DNA of 64,000 bases, from assembly GCA_002347645.1 (NCBI GenBank), contig DDYF01000013.1, positions 6,525 through 70,524 on the forward strand, in the 5' to 3' direction. The position numbers and the translations under genes were made by a program. Of this stretch, positions 49,208 through 58,367 are shown piece after piece; position 1 is the first letter of the stretch, and each line of letters starts with the position of its first letter. The notes under the pieces are model-generated. The model did not search any database. It saw nothing but the letters and a program-made list of their open reading frames with translations, and was not told the DNA's origin. Origin of the DNA: Thermoleophilia bacterium UBA2241. Lineage in GTDB: Bacteria; Actinomycetota; Thermoleophilia; UBA2241.

Positions 49208-50248
49208 GTGAGTAGCATCCTCAAGCCGATCGTCGAGCTGCTTCACTGGGTGCTCATGTGGTTGCACGACACCCTCTCGTCCATCGGTCTCTCGGAGGAC
49301 TGGACGTGGGGTCTCGCGATCATCGGCCTGACGATCATCGTGCGCCTGCTCATGTTCCCGCTGACCTGGAAGCAGTACAAATCGTCGCGCGCGATGCAGG
49401 CTCTGGCCCCGCACATCAAGCAGCTGCAGCGCAAGCATAAGGACGATCGCCAGATGCTCCAGCAGGAGACGATGCGCCTGTACTCGGAGCACAAGGTGAA
49501 CCCCTTCGCCTCGTGCCTGCCCCTGCTCATCCAGATGCCGGTCTTCTTCGCTCTCTACTACACCATTCGTGGCGCGGACTACTTGCCCAAGGCCGAGACC
49601 GACGCGCTCTACAACGCCGCGTTCCTCTGGCTGCCCAAGCTCGGCGAGGCCGACCCGTACTACATCCTGCTCATCATCTATGTGGCCTCGCAGATGATCT
49701 CCACCGAGCTCATGATGACGCCGCAGACCGAGGGCATGCAGAAGTGGATGATGCGCGGCATGCCGGTCATCTTCGTGTTCATGCTCTTCCGCTTCCCGTC
49801 CGGGCTGTTCGTCTACTGGGTGACGACGAACCTGTGGACGATCGGCCAGCAGCTCATCATCCGGCGGGCGATGCCGATCCTCAGTCTCGAGGCGGCGGCA
49901 GCGGATGGCGGCGGCAAAGGCGGCAAGAGTGGTAAGGCCGCCGCGGCCGCGCCGCCGCAGAAGCGCGGCCGCTTCATGGAGGCGATGATGGCGGCGCAGG
50001 AACGGCGCCAGTCGCAGTACAACGAGAAGCGCAAGGCGGCGGAGGGCGCGGCCAAGGGATCCGGCTCCAAGGTGGCGGATACCAAGGGCACCGGCGCCAA
50101 GAAGGCCGCAGCGAAGCAGGGCGGCAAGCAGAGTGCCAAGAAGGGTGGCAAGCGGCCGCCCCCGGGTAAGGGCGCGCGGCCGAAGCCGGCGAAGCCCGCC
50201 CCCGCTCCCGACTACGACGAAGACGACGACAAGCCGCCGTACCGCTGA
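49208..50248 (+). CDS. yidC: Membrane protein insertase
   Basis: This 346-residue YidC/Oxa1 protein has the expected helices, with SILKPIVELLHWVLMW first. WGLAIIGLTIIVRLLMFPLT carries the conserved Arg of the hydrophilic groove. PLLIQMPVFFALYYTIRG follows. The C-terminal third (after about 240) is Lys/Ala/Gly-rich and basic, as in ribosome-binding YidC tails. It has no large periplasmic domain, the Gram-positive type. It sits in the conserved yidD-yidC-jag order. Confidence 0.96.
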   Translation: MSSILKPIVELLHWVLMWLHDTLSSIGLSEDWTWGLAIIGLTIIVRLLMFPLTWKQYKSSRAMQALAPHIKQLQRKHKDDRQMLQQETMRLYSEHKVNPFASCLPLLIQMPVFFALYYTIRGADYLPKAETDALYNAAFLWLPKLGEADPYYILLIIYVASQMISTELMMTPQTEGMQKWMMRGMPVIFVFMLFRFPSGLFVYWVTTNLWTIGQQLIIRRAMPILSLEAAAADGGGKGGKSGKAAAAAPPQKRGRFMEAMMAAQERRQSQYNEKRKAAEGAAKGSGSKVADTKGTGAKKAAAKQGGKQSAKKGGKRPPPGKGARPKPAKPAPAPDYDEDDDKPPYR

Positions 50249-50292
50249 GTGACGGCCGGCTGACCTGCACGAGACAGTGATCGGAGGCACGG

Positions 50293-51159
50293 ATGGACGG
50301 ATCCGAGCTTCAGCCGACCGACGACGCCGCTGCTGACTTCTTGGGCGGTCCCGAGAACGAACGTCTCGACGACGACCGCGACCTCGACCACGACCTCAAG
50401 GACGAGGGCGAAAACGACGACGACCTCGGAGACGAGGAAGCGGACGAGGACGACGAGGGCGACGACGAAGAAGAGACGCACGCGACCATCGGCAGCGCCG
50501 CGACGGTCGAGGCGGCGAAACGTCTTGCGCTCGAGGGCTTGCGCAAGATCGTCCCATCCGCCGACGAGGCAGACGTCGAGTTCATCGTCCTCGAAGAGGG
50601 CAGCAAAGGCGGCTTGTTCGGCCGCGGCAAGGTCGAGGCCCAGGTCGAGGCGCGCCTGCGCCCGGCGACCTCCGTCGCGGAGCCCGCCGACGAGGGTCCT
50701 CCGCCGAGCGCCGGCGCCCTCCGCGAGTTCGTCCAGGGTGTCGTCGACCGCATGGGCGTGGAGGCCGCCGTCGAGGCCTACGACACGCCTGAGGCGGTCC
50801 GTGCCGAGATCAGCGGCGACGACCTTGGCATCCTCATCGGGCGCCACGGCACGACGATCGATGCCCTCCAGTACATCTCCGCGATCGTCGTGAACGGCGA
50901 CCGTCGTCACCGGCGACAGGTCGTCGTCGACGCGGAGGGCTATCGTGCGCGCCGCGAGGTCTCGCTCAAGGCGCTCGCCGACCGCATGGCGCAGAAGGCC
51001 ACCCGTGAGGCGGGCAGCGTGCAGCTGAAGCCCATGACGGCCGCCGAGCGCAAGGTCATCCACCTGCATCTCAGGGACGACCCCCGCGTCGCGACGGCCT
51101 CGGAGGGCAACGAGCCCTTCCGCGCCGTGGTGATCTCGCCGCGTCAACGGCACGACTGA
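50293..51159 (+). CDS. jag: Jag/KhpB RNA-binding protein
   Basis: This 288-residue protein has a long acidic N-terminal region (about 15-60), then a Jag-N domain (AAKRLALEGLRKIVPSADEA). A KH domain follows (LGILIGRHGTTIDALQYISA, with GRHG at the GxxG loop) and an R3H domain (TAAERKVIHLHLRDD). CGGAGGCA precedes ATG 50293. The acidic extension is unusually long for the family. The protein binds RNA and affects cell elongation in Gram-positives. Confidence 0.93.
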   Translation: MDGSELQPTDDAAADFLGGPENERLDDDRDLDHDLKDEGENDDDLGDEEADEDDEGDDEEETHATIGSAATVEAAKRLALEGLRKIVPSADEADVEFIVLEEGSKGGLFGRGKVEAQVEARLRPATSVAEPADEGPPPSAGALREFVQGVVDRMGVEAAVEAYDTPEAVRAEISGDDLGILIGRHGTTIDALQYISAIVVNGDRRHRRQVVVDAEGYRARREVSLKALADRMAQKATREAGSVQLKPMTAAERKVIHLHLRDDPRVATASEGNEPFRAVVISPRQRHD

Positions 51160-51294
51160 GGCGCGCACGGGTAGACTGCCCCCGGGTGCGGGCGTGGCTC
51201 AAGCAGGACTCGCCGAGCGTCGATAGAACAGCCTGAGGCCAGCGCGATGCACACGCGCGGCCCTAGCGCAGGAACACGAGGGAAGGGACATCGT

Positions 51295-52287
51295 ATGCGT
51301 CGCAAGGACTTGTCAGTGTGGGTGGCCCTGCTCATGGCGCTCGCGTTGGTGGCCGTGCTCGCCACCGGGTGCGGCGACGAGGGGACGAGCGCGTCTCCGG
51401 ACGAGAGCAGTGCCCCGCCCGCGGTGGAGCTCACCGGACAAGAGATCGTCGACCAGAGCACGGAGGCGATGAGCGGTCTCACTTCGGCGTCGTTCACCGC
51501 CGATCTCAAGCTCGACCTCGAAGGCGACGCCAGCAAGATGACGGACCCTGCCGCCCAGCAACTGCTCAGCAAGCCGATCACCGTCCACGCCGAGGGCAGC
51601 AGCAGCACCGAGCCGCGGGCCTCCGACATGGACGTCACCGTCGCGCTCATGGGCCAGAACCTGGCCATGACGGTGCTGAACGAGGGCAAGAAGGCCTGGG
51701 TCCAGTACGAGAGCACCTGGTACGCGGTCCCGGAGGAGAACGCCAAGGCGCTGACCGAGGAGTCGAGCGCGCTCCCCACCGAGCAACTCGAGGACCTCGG
51801 GCTCGACCCCAAGGGCTGGGACGTCGAGTGGACCGTCGTCGGCACCGAGACGGTGGACGGCGCCGAGGTCTACCATCTCACGGCGTCGCCCGATCCCAAG
51901 AAGATCGCCGCCGACATGATGAAGGCGCTCGAAGACCCGGAGCTCTACAAGAAGCTCGGTGACGAACAGACGGCGGAGCAGCTCAAGGCGATGAAGGGAC
52001 AGAACGCCAAGGAGCTCGAGCAGATGCAGGAAGCGCTCGAGTCGGTCGACGTCGACCTCTGGATCGACACCGAGAGCATGTACCTGCGCAAGGGCGCCGT
52101 CCTCGTCGGCATGAACACCGAGGGCATGGAGGGCGCCGAAGGCCTTACCGCCATGAACGTCGCCGTCGACTTCACCATGGCCGGCTTCGACGAGCCCGTC
52201 GAGGTCGAGGCGCCGGCGAAAGCCAAGAAGTTCGATGCACTCATGGAGCAGCTCGTGGGTGGGATGATGGGAGGCGCCTCCCTGTAG
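51295..52287 (+). CDS. Secreted lipoprotein, LppX/LprG-like fold suspected
   Basis: This protein of 330 residues has a signal peptide (WVALLMALALVAVLATG) and a lipobox ATGCG (Cys near residue 24). The mature domain (LTGQEIVDQSTEAMSGLTSA, then segments such as VALMGQNLAMTVLNEG) resembles the DUF6612/LppX-type beta-rich lipoproteins that carry lipids in actinobacteria. That match is by pattern only. AAGGGA lies before ATG 51295. A 22-bp hairpin follows. Confidence 0.72.
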   Translation: MRRKDLSVWVALLMALALVAVLATGCGDEGTSASPDESSAPPAVELTGQEIVDQSTEAMSGLTSASFTADLKLDLEGDASKMTDPAAQQLLSKPITVHAEGSSSTEPRASDMDVTVALMGQNLAMTVLNEGKKAWVQYESTWYAVPEENAKALTEESSALPTEQLEDLGLDPKGWDVEWTVVGTETVDGAEVYHLTASPDPKKIAADMMKALEDPELYKKLGDEQTAEQLKAMKGQNAKELEQMQEALESVDVDLWIDTESMYLRKGAVLVGMNTEGMEGAEGLTAMNVAVDFTMAGFDEPVEVEAPAKAKKFDALMEQLVGGMMGGASL

Positions 52288-52325
52288 GTGCCGTCGACAT
52301 CCGCCGCACGACGGCGGCCGACACT

Positions 52326-52375
52326 ACGAGACGGGCGGGGCGGCGCCGCGTGAGGCGCCGCCCCGCCTGTCTCGT
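52326..52375. terminator. 22-bp GC hairpin between convergent genes
   Basis: Bases 52326-52347 pair with 52354-52375 with a single G-U pair and a six-base loop. It sits between the lipoprotein gene (ends 52287) and the zinc-ribbon gene (ends 52408). No U-run. Confidence 0.6.
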
Positions 52376-52407
52376 ACCCTGCGCCGCGCCTTCTGCGCCG
52401 CGGCGCA

Positions 52408-53616
52408 TCAGTCCCAGTCGAAGTCGCGCGCCTGAGTCCGCTCCCAACTGGTGGGCTTGTCGTCGGTGCGCTGCCCGAGCAGCGACCCGGAGAGGATGTC
52501 GGGGTCGCCGGTGGCGGGCGGCGGCGCCTCCGCAGGTCCCGCCCGGGGGGCGGGCGCCTCGGCGGCGGGCGCCTCGTCGTGCTGTCGCTGCGCCGCGGCG
52601 CGACTGATCCTCGCGGCAGCGAGGTGCACGGTCCCGTCGGCTCGCACGGTCGCGTTGGGCTGCAGGTCGGCGCGGTCGTCGTAACCCCGGTCGGCGAAGC
52701 GTACGCCGCCCGTCTCGATGTCGACCGCGAAGCGGTACCAGCCCATCGACCATATGAACGTCGCCGTGGGCGTCTCGCCGTCGAACCCCACGTGGACCGT
52801 CGGGATGCCGAGGTCGGTGTTCGTCTCGGCGATCTTGCGTGGCACGGGGCTCACGTTGAGGAGGTCGACGCCGCGCTGCAGCAGCGTCATGGACGTGCCC
52901 TGCGTCTCGAGGCCGTCAACGCCGGCCGCCCCCTCGGCTTCGGCAGTCTCCACCGACGGGGCCTCCGTCTCGGCGCGCGCCGCCTCTTCGTGCCCCGGCT
53001 CGACGGCGCCCCCTGCGGCGGTGTCCTCCTCCACGGCGGCCGACTCGTCGGGCAGTGCGTCGAGGGATTCCGGCTCGCCGGGCTGCGCCGCTTCGTCGAG
53101 CTTGGCCCGCCCTGCGTCGGGGAGGCCCGCAGCTGGGATGGCGGCGGTGTCTTCGAGAGCGAGCCGGTGGGCCTCCTCGTCGACGGGCCGCTCGGCGGGC
53201 TGCGACCCGGCCGGTGCCTGCGATCCGGCCTCGAGGCGGCCAAGGCGACCCATGAGTTCCTCGCGCGCGGCCTCGCTACGCGCGAGTTCTTCCTCGAGGC
53301 GCTCGATCTGCGCGTCGCGGTCTTTGATCGCCTTCCAGAGCGCTTCGTTCTCGCCGCGTCCGGAGGCGCTGCCGCCGACGCCCTGCGCGTCGTCGTCGGC
53401 GTCGGCGGCAGCGCCTGCACCATTCCCCGCCTTAGGCCGGCCGCCACCGGTCGTCGCCAGGCGGGCGGTCCCGCAGAGCGAGCACAGCAGCCTCTCCTCG
53501 CCGTCCTCGCCCTCGACCTTCTGCGTCCACTCTCCCGCGAGCAGGGTGCGGCCACACTGGTAGCAGACCGGCTCGTCGCTCGCGTCCTTGTTCTTGCCGA
53601 ACAGACGTCCCAGCAT
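52408..53616 (-). CDS. Zinc-ribbon protein with coiled coil and Ala/Glu-rich linker
   Basis: This 402-residue protein begins MLGRLFGKNKDASDEPVCYQ. Two Cys pairs (CYQC and CSLC) form a zinc ribbon (about 18-50). A coiled coil follows (DRDAQIERLEEELARSEAAR, about 100-120), then an Ala/Glu/Pro-rich acidic linker (about 125-245). The C-terminal domain has TFIWSMGWYRFAVDIE and related beta strands. GAGGGAG precedes ATG 53616. No family is named. The layout suggests a scaffold or regulatory protein. Confidence 0.65.
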   Translation of the reverse strand: MLGRLFGKNKDASDEPVCYQCGRTLLAGEWTQKVEGEDGEERLLCSLCGTARLATTGGGRPKAGNGAGAAADADDDAQGVGGSASGRGENEALWKAIKDRDAQIERLEEELARSEAAREELMGRLGRLEAGSQAPAGSQPAERPVDEEAHRLALEDTAAIPAAGLPDAGRAKLDEAAQPGEPESLDALPDESAAVEEDTAAGGAVEPGHEEAARAETEAPSVETAEAEGAAGVDGLETQGTSMTLLQRGVDLLNVSPVPRKIAETNTDLGIPTVHVGFDGETPTATFIWSMGWYRFAVDIETGGVRFADRGYDDRADLQPNATVRADGTVHLAAARISRAAAQRQHDEAPAAEAPAPRAGPAEAPPPATGDPDILSGSLLGQRTDDKPTSWERTQARDFDWD

Positions 53617-53713
53617 CGTCGCTCCCTCGTTAGAGAAGCCCTCACGGGCGAAGAAATCGCTGCAAGCGGCCAAGAGCATAGCAGAGGCCGCAGGCGCCAC
53701 GGAAGCGCACCGT

Positions 53714-54115
53714 TCAGCGCCCTTCGAGGTCGCTCCGCCGAACCACCAGGGTGTCCGTGATCATGTCGCCGAAGCGCTGCCGGCGCTGTGAGAACGGCAC
53801 GATCAGCAGGTAGGGGATCATGGCCATCAGCGCCTCGGGCAGCCTTGTCAACGCGCGGACCACGTGAGCGAGGGCCTCCGGCTTCTCGCCGTTGACGGTG
53901 ACGACCTTGAGGCCGAACAGCCGCTTGCCCAGCGTCGCCTGGTAGTAGACCTCGCAGACGATGAAGTAGAGGAGTGGAGGGACGGTCACGGCGAGCAGCC
54001 TGAAGGCGACTGCCAGCGCGGGGACGGCCGCGCCGGCGGCGACGAGCCCCGCGAAGAGGGCCGCCATCAACGCCGTGTCGAGCGCTCCGGCCGCCAGTCG
54101 TCTCGGGAGGCGCAC
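53714..54115 (-). CDS. RDD-family membrane protein
   Basis: This 133-residue protein starts RLPRRLAAGALDTALMAALF, which carries the Arg-Asp pattern of the RDD family. Three hydrophobic segments follow, and YYQATLGKRLFGLKVVTVNG is the diagnostic second block. The function of the family is not established; a role in ion or envelope stress has been proposed. Start GTG 54115. A stop codon lies just upstream in frame. Confidence 0.85.
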   Translation of the reverse strand: MRLPRRLAAGALDTALMAALFAGLVAAGAAVPALAVAFRLLAVTVPPLLYFIVCEVYYQATLGKRLFGLKVVTVNGEKPEALAHVVRALTRLPEALMAMIPYLLIVPFSQRRQRFGDMITDTLVVRRSDLEGR

Positions 54116-54143
54116 GCCCGTCAGCGGGGGCGGTGCGGACAGC

Positions 54144-54374
54144 TCACTCCTCCTCGTCCTCTTCGGGTTCGTTCTCGTAGCTCGCGAGGACGTCGCGCGC
54201 GCGCGCCAGGTCGCCCTCCCGCACGAGGATCTGGATCGGGATCACCTCGTCCACGGGGAAGACGTCGTCGACAGTGCCGGTCGTGGTCGATTCGATGCCG
54301 GCCTGATCGAGGACTCCGCGGACGATGCTCGCAAGGCCGACGTCGTGGACGGTGGTCAGCGTCACAAGATCCAT
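54144..54374 (-). CDS. DUF2007 small signalling-like protein
   Basis: This 76-residue protein has the DUF2007 pattern: VTLTTVHDVGLASIVRGVLD, then IPIQILVREGDLARARDVLA. It ends in an acidic tail (EPEEDEEE). GAGGTGAGG lies before ATG 54374. The family is a ferredoxin-like fold of unknown function. The RDD gene follows on the same strand within 30 bases. Confidence 0.82.
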   Translation of the reverse strand: MDLVTLTTVHDVGLASIVRGVLDQAGIESTTTGTVDDVFPVDEVIPIQILVREGDLARARDVLASYENEPEEDEEE

Positions 54375-54545
54375 GGCCTCACCTCGTGGTCCGAGGGACG
54401 GTGCGGCGCCCGCGGCCGCAGGCGGTCGGGCGCGATCCGATTATACCCGCGTGCCGCGGGCCCACCCGGCCGGATGCCGGGCCGGCGCAGGAGTCGAGCG
54501 CACTCGCCCGGCCCGCAGGGGTGACTGCGTCACCACCGCGGGGGG

Positions 54546-55400
54546 TCACGTCGCTCCCGCGCGCAAGGCGAGCAGCCTCTCGACGTTGGAGCGGTCGGGT
54601 CCGTCGCCGGCGTCGCCGGGCACCTCGAGGATGCCGGGCAGGCCGGCGAACGCGGGGTGGTTGACGATCTGGGCGAAGGCCCGCAGGCCGAGGTCGCCGT
54701 CGCCGATGTTCTCGTGCCGGTCGCGGTTCGACCCGAGCGCCGTCTTGGAGTCGTTCAGATGCAGGCACACGAGGCGGTCGAGGCCGCAGGTCGCGTCGAG
54801 GCCGGCGATCGCCGCCTCGAGGCCTTCGGGCGTGCGGAGCTCGACACCCGACTCGAAGAGGTGGGCGGTGTCGAGGCACAACCCGACGCGCGGATCGCCG
54901 TCGACCGCGTCGATCATCGCCGCCAGTTCGGCGAAGTCGACGCCCATCGTGCCGCCGGCGCCGGCCGTGTTCTCGAGCAGGACACGCACCGGCGAGTCGC
55001 CTGCCTCGTCGAGGGCGCGGCCCAGCGCGGTCTGGACGCGCCGCAGGCCGGGCTCGAAACCCGCGCCCTGGTGCGAGCCGATGTGGGTGACGATGGCGTC
55101 GGCGCCGAGTTGCTCGGCAGCGACCACCGCACCGACGAGCGCCGTCACCGACTTCTCGTAGAAGTCCTCGTTCGTGCTCGCGAGGTTGATGAGGTAGATG
55201 GTGTGGATGAGGACGAAGCGGATGGGGGACGCGGCGCGCGCTTCGCGAAAGCGCGCCGCGTCCTTCTCGCTGTACAGCTGCGGTTTCCAGGTGCGCGGAC
55301 TGCCGGCGAAGAACTGGATCGCCTCGCACCCGAGCTCGACCCCGTTGTCGATCGCCTTCCAGACGCCGCCCGAGGCGCGAACGTGAGCGCCGATGTACAT
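54546..55400 (-). CDS. nfo: Endonuclease IV (AP endonuclease)
   Basis: This 284-residue protein is the usual length for Nfo, which cleaves DNA at abasic sites in base-excision repair. Metal-ligand segments are LGADAIVTHIGSHQG, LLENTAGAGGTMG, VGLCLDTAHLFESG and LVCLHLNDSKTALGSNRDRH. The opening MYIGAHVRASGGVWKAI is characteristic. ATG 55400 is the start. The asnB-type gene is divergent upstream. Confidence 0.95.
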   Translation of the reverse strand: MYIGAHVRASGGVWKAIDNGVELGCEAIQFFAGSPRTWKPQLYSEKDAARFREARAASPIRFVLIHTIYLINLASTNEDFYEKSVTALVGAVVAAEQLGADAIVTHIGSHQGAGFEPGLRRVQTALGRALDEAGDSPVRVLLENTAGAGGTMGVDFAELAAMIDAVDGDPRVGLCLDTAHLFESGVELRTPEGLEAAIAGLDATCGLDRLVCLHLNDSKTALGSNRDRHENIGDGDLGLRAFAQIVNHPAFAGLPGILEVPGDAGDGPDRSNVERLLALRAGAT

Positions 55401-55510
55401 GGCTCCCTCCTTCTCTCGGGCCTGAGTCTATCTCGCGGCGTGATAGGGTTTCCGTTCGGGCGACGCGCGCTGCTTCGTGCAGCCGGCGCGCCACCCCGTC
55501 CGCGAGAACC

Positions 55511-55516
55511 TATCCT
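55511..55516 (+). promoter_or_regulatory. Possible -10 box of the AsnB-like gene
   Basis: TATCCT lies 18 bases before ATG 55535, with GGAG (about 55519) between as a possible ribosome site. No clear -35 is seen. Confidence 0.3.
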
Positions 55517-55534
55517 ACGGAGCGACGTCCTCTC

Positions 55535-58324
55535 ATGTGCGGCATCTTCGGCTTTTCCGGGGCGCGGGACCACGAGCTGCTCGGCCGTATGGCCGCCGTC
55601 CTCGTGCACCGCGGTCCCGACGACGCGGGCAGCCTGGAGCGTGACGACGTCAGCCTCGGGCACCGGCGCCTGTCGATCATCGACCGCGCGGGCGGCCATC
55701 AGCCGATCGCGAACGAGGACGAGACCGTCTGGCTCGTCTACAACGGCGAGGTCTATAACTACCGCGAGTTGCGCCTTGAACTCGAGCGGGCGGGGCACGC
55801 CTTCCGCACGCAGAGCGACAGCGAGGTCATCGTCCACGCGTACGAGGAGTGGGGGCCCGCGTGCGCGGCGCGCTTCAACGGCATGTGGGCCTTCGCCGTC
55901 GCCGACCTGCGCTCCGGCAAGCTCGTCCTGTGTCGCGACCACTTCGGCATCAAGCCGCTGTACTACACGCGCTCGCCAAGGACCGGGAAGCTGCTGTTCG
56001 CCTCCGAGATCAAGGCGCTCCTTCAGGACCCGGACGTCGCCGCGCGGCCCGACGACCAGGTCGTCTTCGAGTACCTCCTGCACGGGATGCACGAGCATCG
56101 TCCCGAGACGTTCTTCGCGGGGATCTTCCACGTGCCCCCGGCGACGTGGGTCGAGGTCCCGCTCGGTGCGACCGCGACCGAGGCGCCGGGCGCCGCTGGC
56201 GCCGCGGCTCCCCAGGCCTCGCCGCCCGCCGCCCTCACGGCGACCGCCTTCTGGGAGCCGAGGTTGCGGGGCGACGGCAGCGCCGACCCGGCGGAGTTCC
56301 GGCGCCTCTTCCGCACGGCCGTCGAACGGCGCCTCGTGTCGGAGGTGCCGGTCGGCTCGTGCCTCTCCGGCGGTCTCGATTCCACGACGATCGTCAGCTT
56401 CATGAGCGAGCTGCTCAAGGAAGAGGCCCCCGACGCCGCGTCGCTTCAGGGGCAGCTCAAGACGTTCTCGGCCGTGTTCGACGGCGACCCGATCGACGAG
56501 CGCGCCTACATCGAGGTCGCGGTGGGATCGACGGGTGCCGACACCACGTACACCAACCCGACGTCACCGCAGTTCGTCGACGAGTTGCGCGACTTCATGT
56601 GGCATCAGGAAGAGCCCATGGTCAGCACCGGCCCGTACGCGCAGTGGTGTGTCATGCGCCTCGCCCGCGAGCAGGTCACGGTCCTGCTCGACGGCCAGGG
56701 CGGCGACGAGCTGCTCGCGGGGTACGTCCCGTACCAGCTCGTGTACCTGCGCGAGCTGTGGAAGACAGGGAAGCGCGAGGAGCTGCGCCACGAAGCGCTC
56801 GCCGCGCGCGACGTGCTGGCGCCGCTCGTCAAGCGGCGCCTCGCGCAGCGCCGCAAGCGCTTCGGAGTCAAGGGCGCGCTCGCCCCGCGCTTTCTCGCGC
56901 GCGCGCGCGACCCGGGCTACGGCCGCTCGCAGGACGACCTCAAGCTTCGGCTCCTGCAGGACCTCCTCACGTACAGCCTGCCGTGCCTGCTCCGGTACGA
57001 GGACAGGAACTCGATGGCCTTCTCGGTCGAGAGCCGTGTCCCGTATCTCGACCAGGAGCTCGTGGAGCACATCCTCAGCCTTCCGTCGAATGTCATCGTG
57101 CGCGACGGCTGGAGTCGCTGGATCCTCCGCGAGGCGCTCAAGGGCACCCTGCCCGAGAAGATCCGCCGCCGGCGCTGGAAGGTCGGCTTCACGACGCCCG
57201 AGATGCGCTGGATCAAGGCGCGCCGCGCGGCGTTCACGAGTCTCTACCAGTCACCCGCCTTCCAGTCGCGCCCGTTCTGGCGCGGGGAACAGGTGCTCGA
57301 CGCCTTCCGTCGCTGCTGCAAGGGCGAGGTCGAGGACTCGTGGTTCTTCTGGCGGGCGATCAACGTCGAGCTGTGGCTGCGTGAGTTCTGCGACCGCCCG
57401 GTCGTCGTCGAAGGCGCCGACCTCGCGGCGGCGCTGACCGCGCCGGTCGAGGTCGGCCCCAGGCGCCGCGGTTCGGTCGCCGACGCGGGGGACGCCCTCG
57501 TCCCCGCGCTGCTCGAGGCGGGCGACGCCCGGAGCGGGGCAGCGCGCCGCTCCATAGCCGAGCGTCTGCTGGGCGCGTACCAGCCGAACGAGATGAAGCA
57601 CCTGTTCGCGGCGGTCGACGGGACGGTGTTCGCCCGGCTGCCCGTCAAGACTGACCTCGTGGGAAAAGGCGACGACCTCGACGACCTGTTCCGCCGGCAG
57701 GTGCTCCCGCACGTCCTGCCGGACGACGTCGTCGCTGTGGCCGAGAAGCCCGTCGCGGCCAGCCAGGGCCGCTCGTATCCCATCGCCGAGATCGAGCCGA
57801 CGCGGCTGGCGCGCGTGCTGAGTAAGGCGGTGACTCGCACGCCGCACGGCATCGGGCTCGGCATGCCCGAGACGATGCAGCTGGCGCTCGACGAAGCCGG
57901 AGCGCCGCGGATCATCGTCGCCGCCGCCGCCGCGGCGGCCGGCCGCGTCGTCGGCACGCGCGGCCTGTTCTACAAGATCGCCGGCCCGACCGTCGAGGCG
58001 ATCGACGGCCCCACGCCGTACACGCTGCCGCCGCACAACACGCACGCCAAGCTCGGCCCCGCCGACCCTGACGGCGTGGCCGCCCGGCTCTCGGCGCTGC
58101 TCTCGCGGGAGGCTCCACGGGTCGCGGCGGCCGGAAACGGGCGTCCGGCCGTCGTTGGCGTCGCCGTCATCGACGCCAGCGACCTCGACGTGCACGTCCT
58201 CGGGGCGTCGCCGGGCGTCGATCCGGCCCTCGTCCGACGGCTCATGCTCGACAACCCCTTGGGCCAGGGCCACGAGCAGACGCCCGTGGCCATCCTGCGG
58301 CCGCTCGGGCGTCTGCCGCGCTGA
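55535..58324 (+). CDS. Asparagine synthetase B fused to an F420:gamma-glutamyl-ligase-like domain
   Basis: This 929-residue protein begins MCGIFGFSG, with Cys2 as the glutaminase nucleophile of a class II amidotransferase. The ATP-pyrophosphatase domain has SCLSGGLDST. To about residue 630 it is a standard AsnB that amidates Asp with Gln and ATP. The last 231 residues (about 699-929) are an added domain. It shows PVKTDLVGKGDDLDDLF, PDDVVAVAEKPVAASQGRSY and EAIDGPTPYTLPPHNTHAKL, resembling the CofE/FbiB F420-0:gamma-glutamyl ligase family. The link between is Ala/Gly-rich. Such a fusion suggests an amide-forming pathway combining amidation and glutamyl ligation. The domain call is from motifs, not from a search. 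Confidence 0.85.
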   Translation: MCGIFGFSGARDHELLGRMAAVLVHRGPDDAGSLERDDVSLGHRRLSIIDRAGGHQPIANEDETVWLVYNGEVYNYRELRLELERAGHAFRTQSDSEVIVHAYEEWGPACAARFNGMWAFAVADLRSGKLVLCRDHFGIKPLYYTRSPRTGKLLFASEIKALLQDPDVAARPDDQVVFEYLLHGMHEHRPETFFAGIFHVPPATWVEVPLGATATEAPGAAGAAAPQASPPAALTATAFWEPRLRGDGSADPAEFRRLFRTAVERRLVSEVPVGSCLSGGLDSTTIVSFMSELLKEEAPDAASLQGQLKTFSAVFDGDPIDERAYIEVAVGSTGADTTYTNPTSPQFVDELRDFMWHQEEPMVSTGPYAQWCVMRLAREQVTVLLDGQGGDELLAGYVPYQLVYLRELWKTGKREELRHEALAARDVLAPLVKRRLAQRRKRFGVKGALAPRFLARARDPGYGRSQDDLKLRLLQDLLTYSLPCLLRYEDRNSMAFSVESRVPYLDQELVEHILSLPSNVIVRDGWSRWILREALKGTLPEKIRRRRWKVGFTTPEMRWIKARRAAFTSLYQSPAFQSRPFWRGEQVLDAFRRCCKGEVEDSWFFWRAINVELWLREFCDRPVVVEGADLAAALTAPVEVGPRRRGSVADAGDALVPALLEAGDARSGAARRSIAERLLGAYQPNEMKHLFAAVDGTVFARLPVKTDLVGKGDDLDDLFRRQVLPHVLPDDVVAVAEKPVAASQGRSYPIAEIEPTRLARVLSKAVTRTPHGIGLGMPETMQLALDEAGAPRIIVAAAAAAAGRVVGTRGLFYKIAGPTVEAIDGPTPYTLPPHNTHAKLGPADPDGVAARLSALLSREAPRVAAAGNGRPAVVGVAVIDASDLDVHVLGASPGVDPALVRRLMLDNPLGQGHEQTPVAILRPLGRLPR

Positions 58325-58367
58325 CGCCGGCGCTGTCGCGCCGTCCCCGCGGCGAGGCCGGCGTCAG
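58321..58367. terminator. Hairpin spanning two convergent stops
   Basis: CTGACGCCGGC (58321-58331) pairs with GCCGGCGTCAG (58357-58367). It includes the stop codons of both convergent genes. No U-run. Confidence 0.45.
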
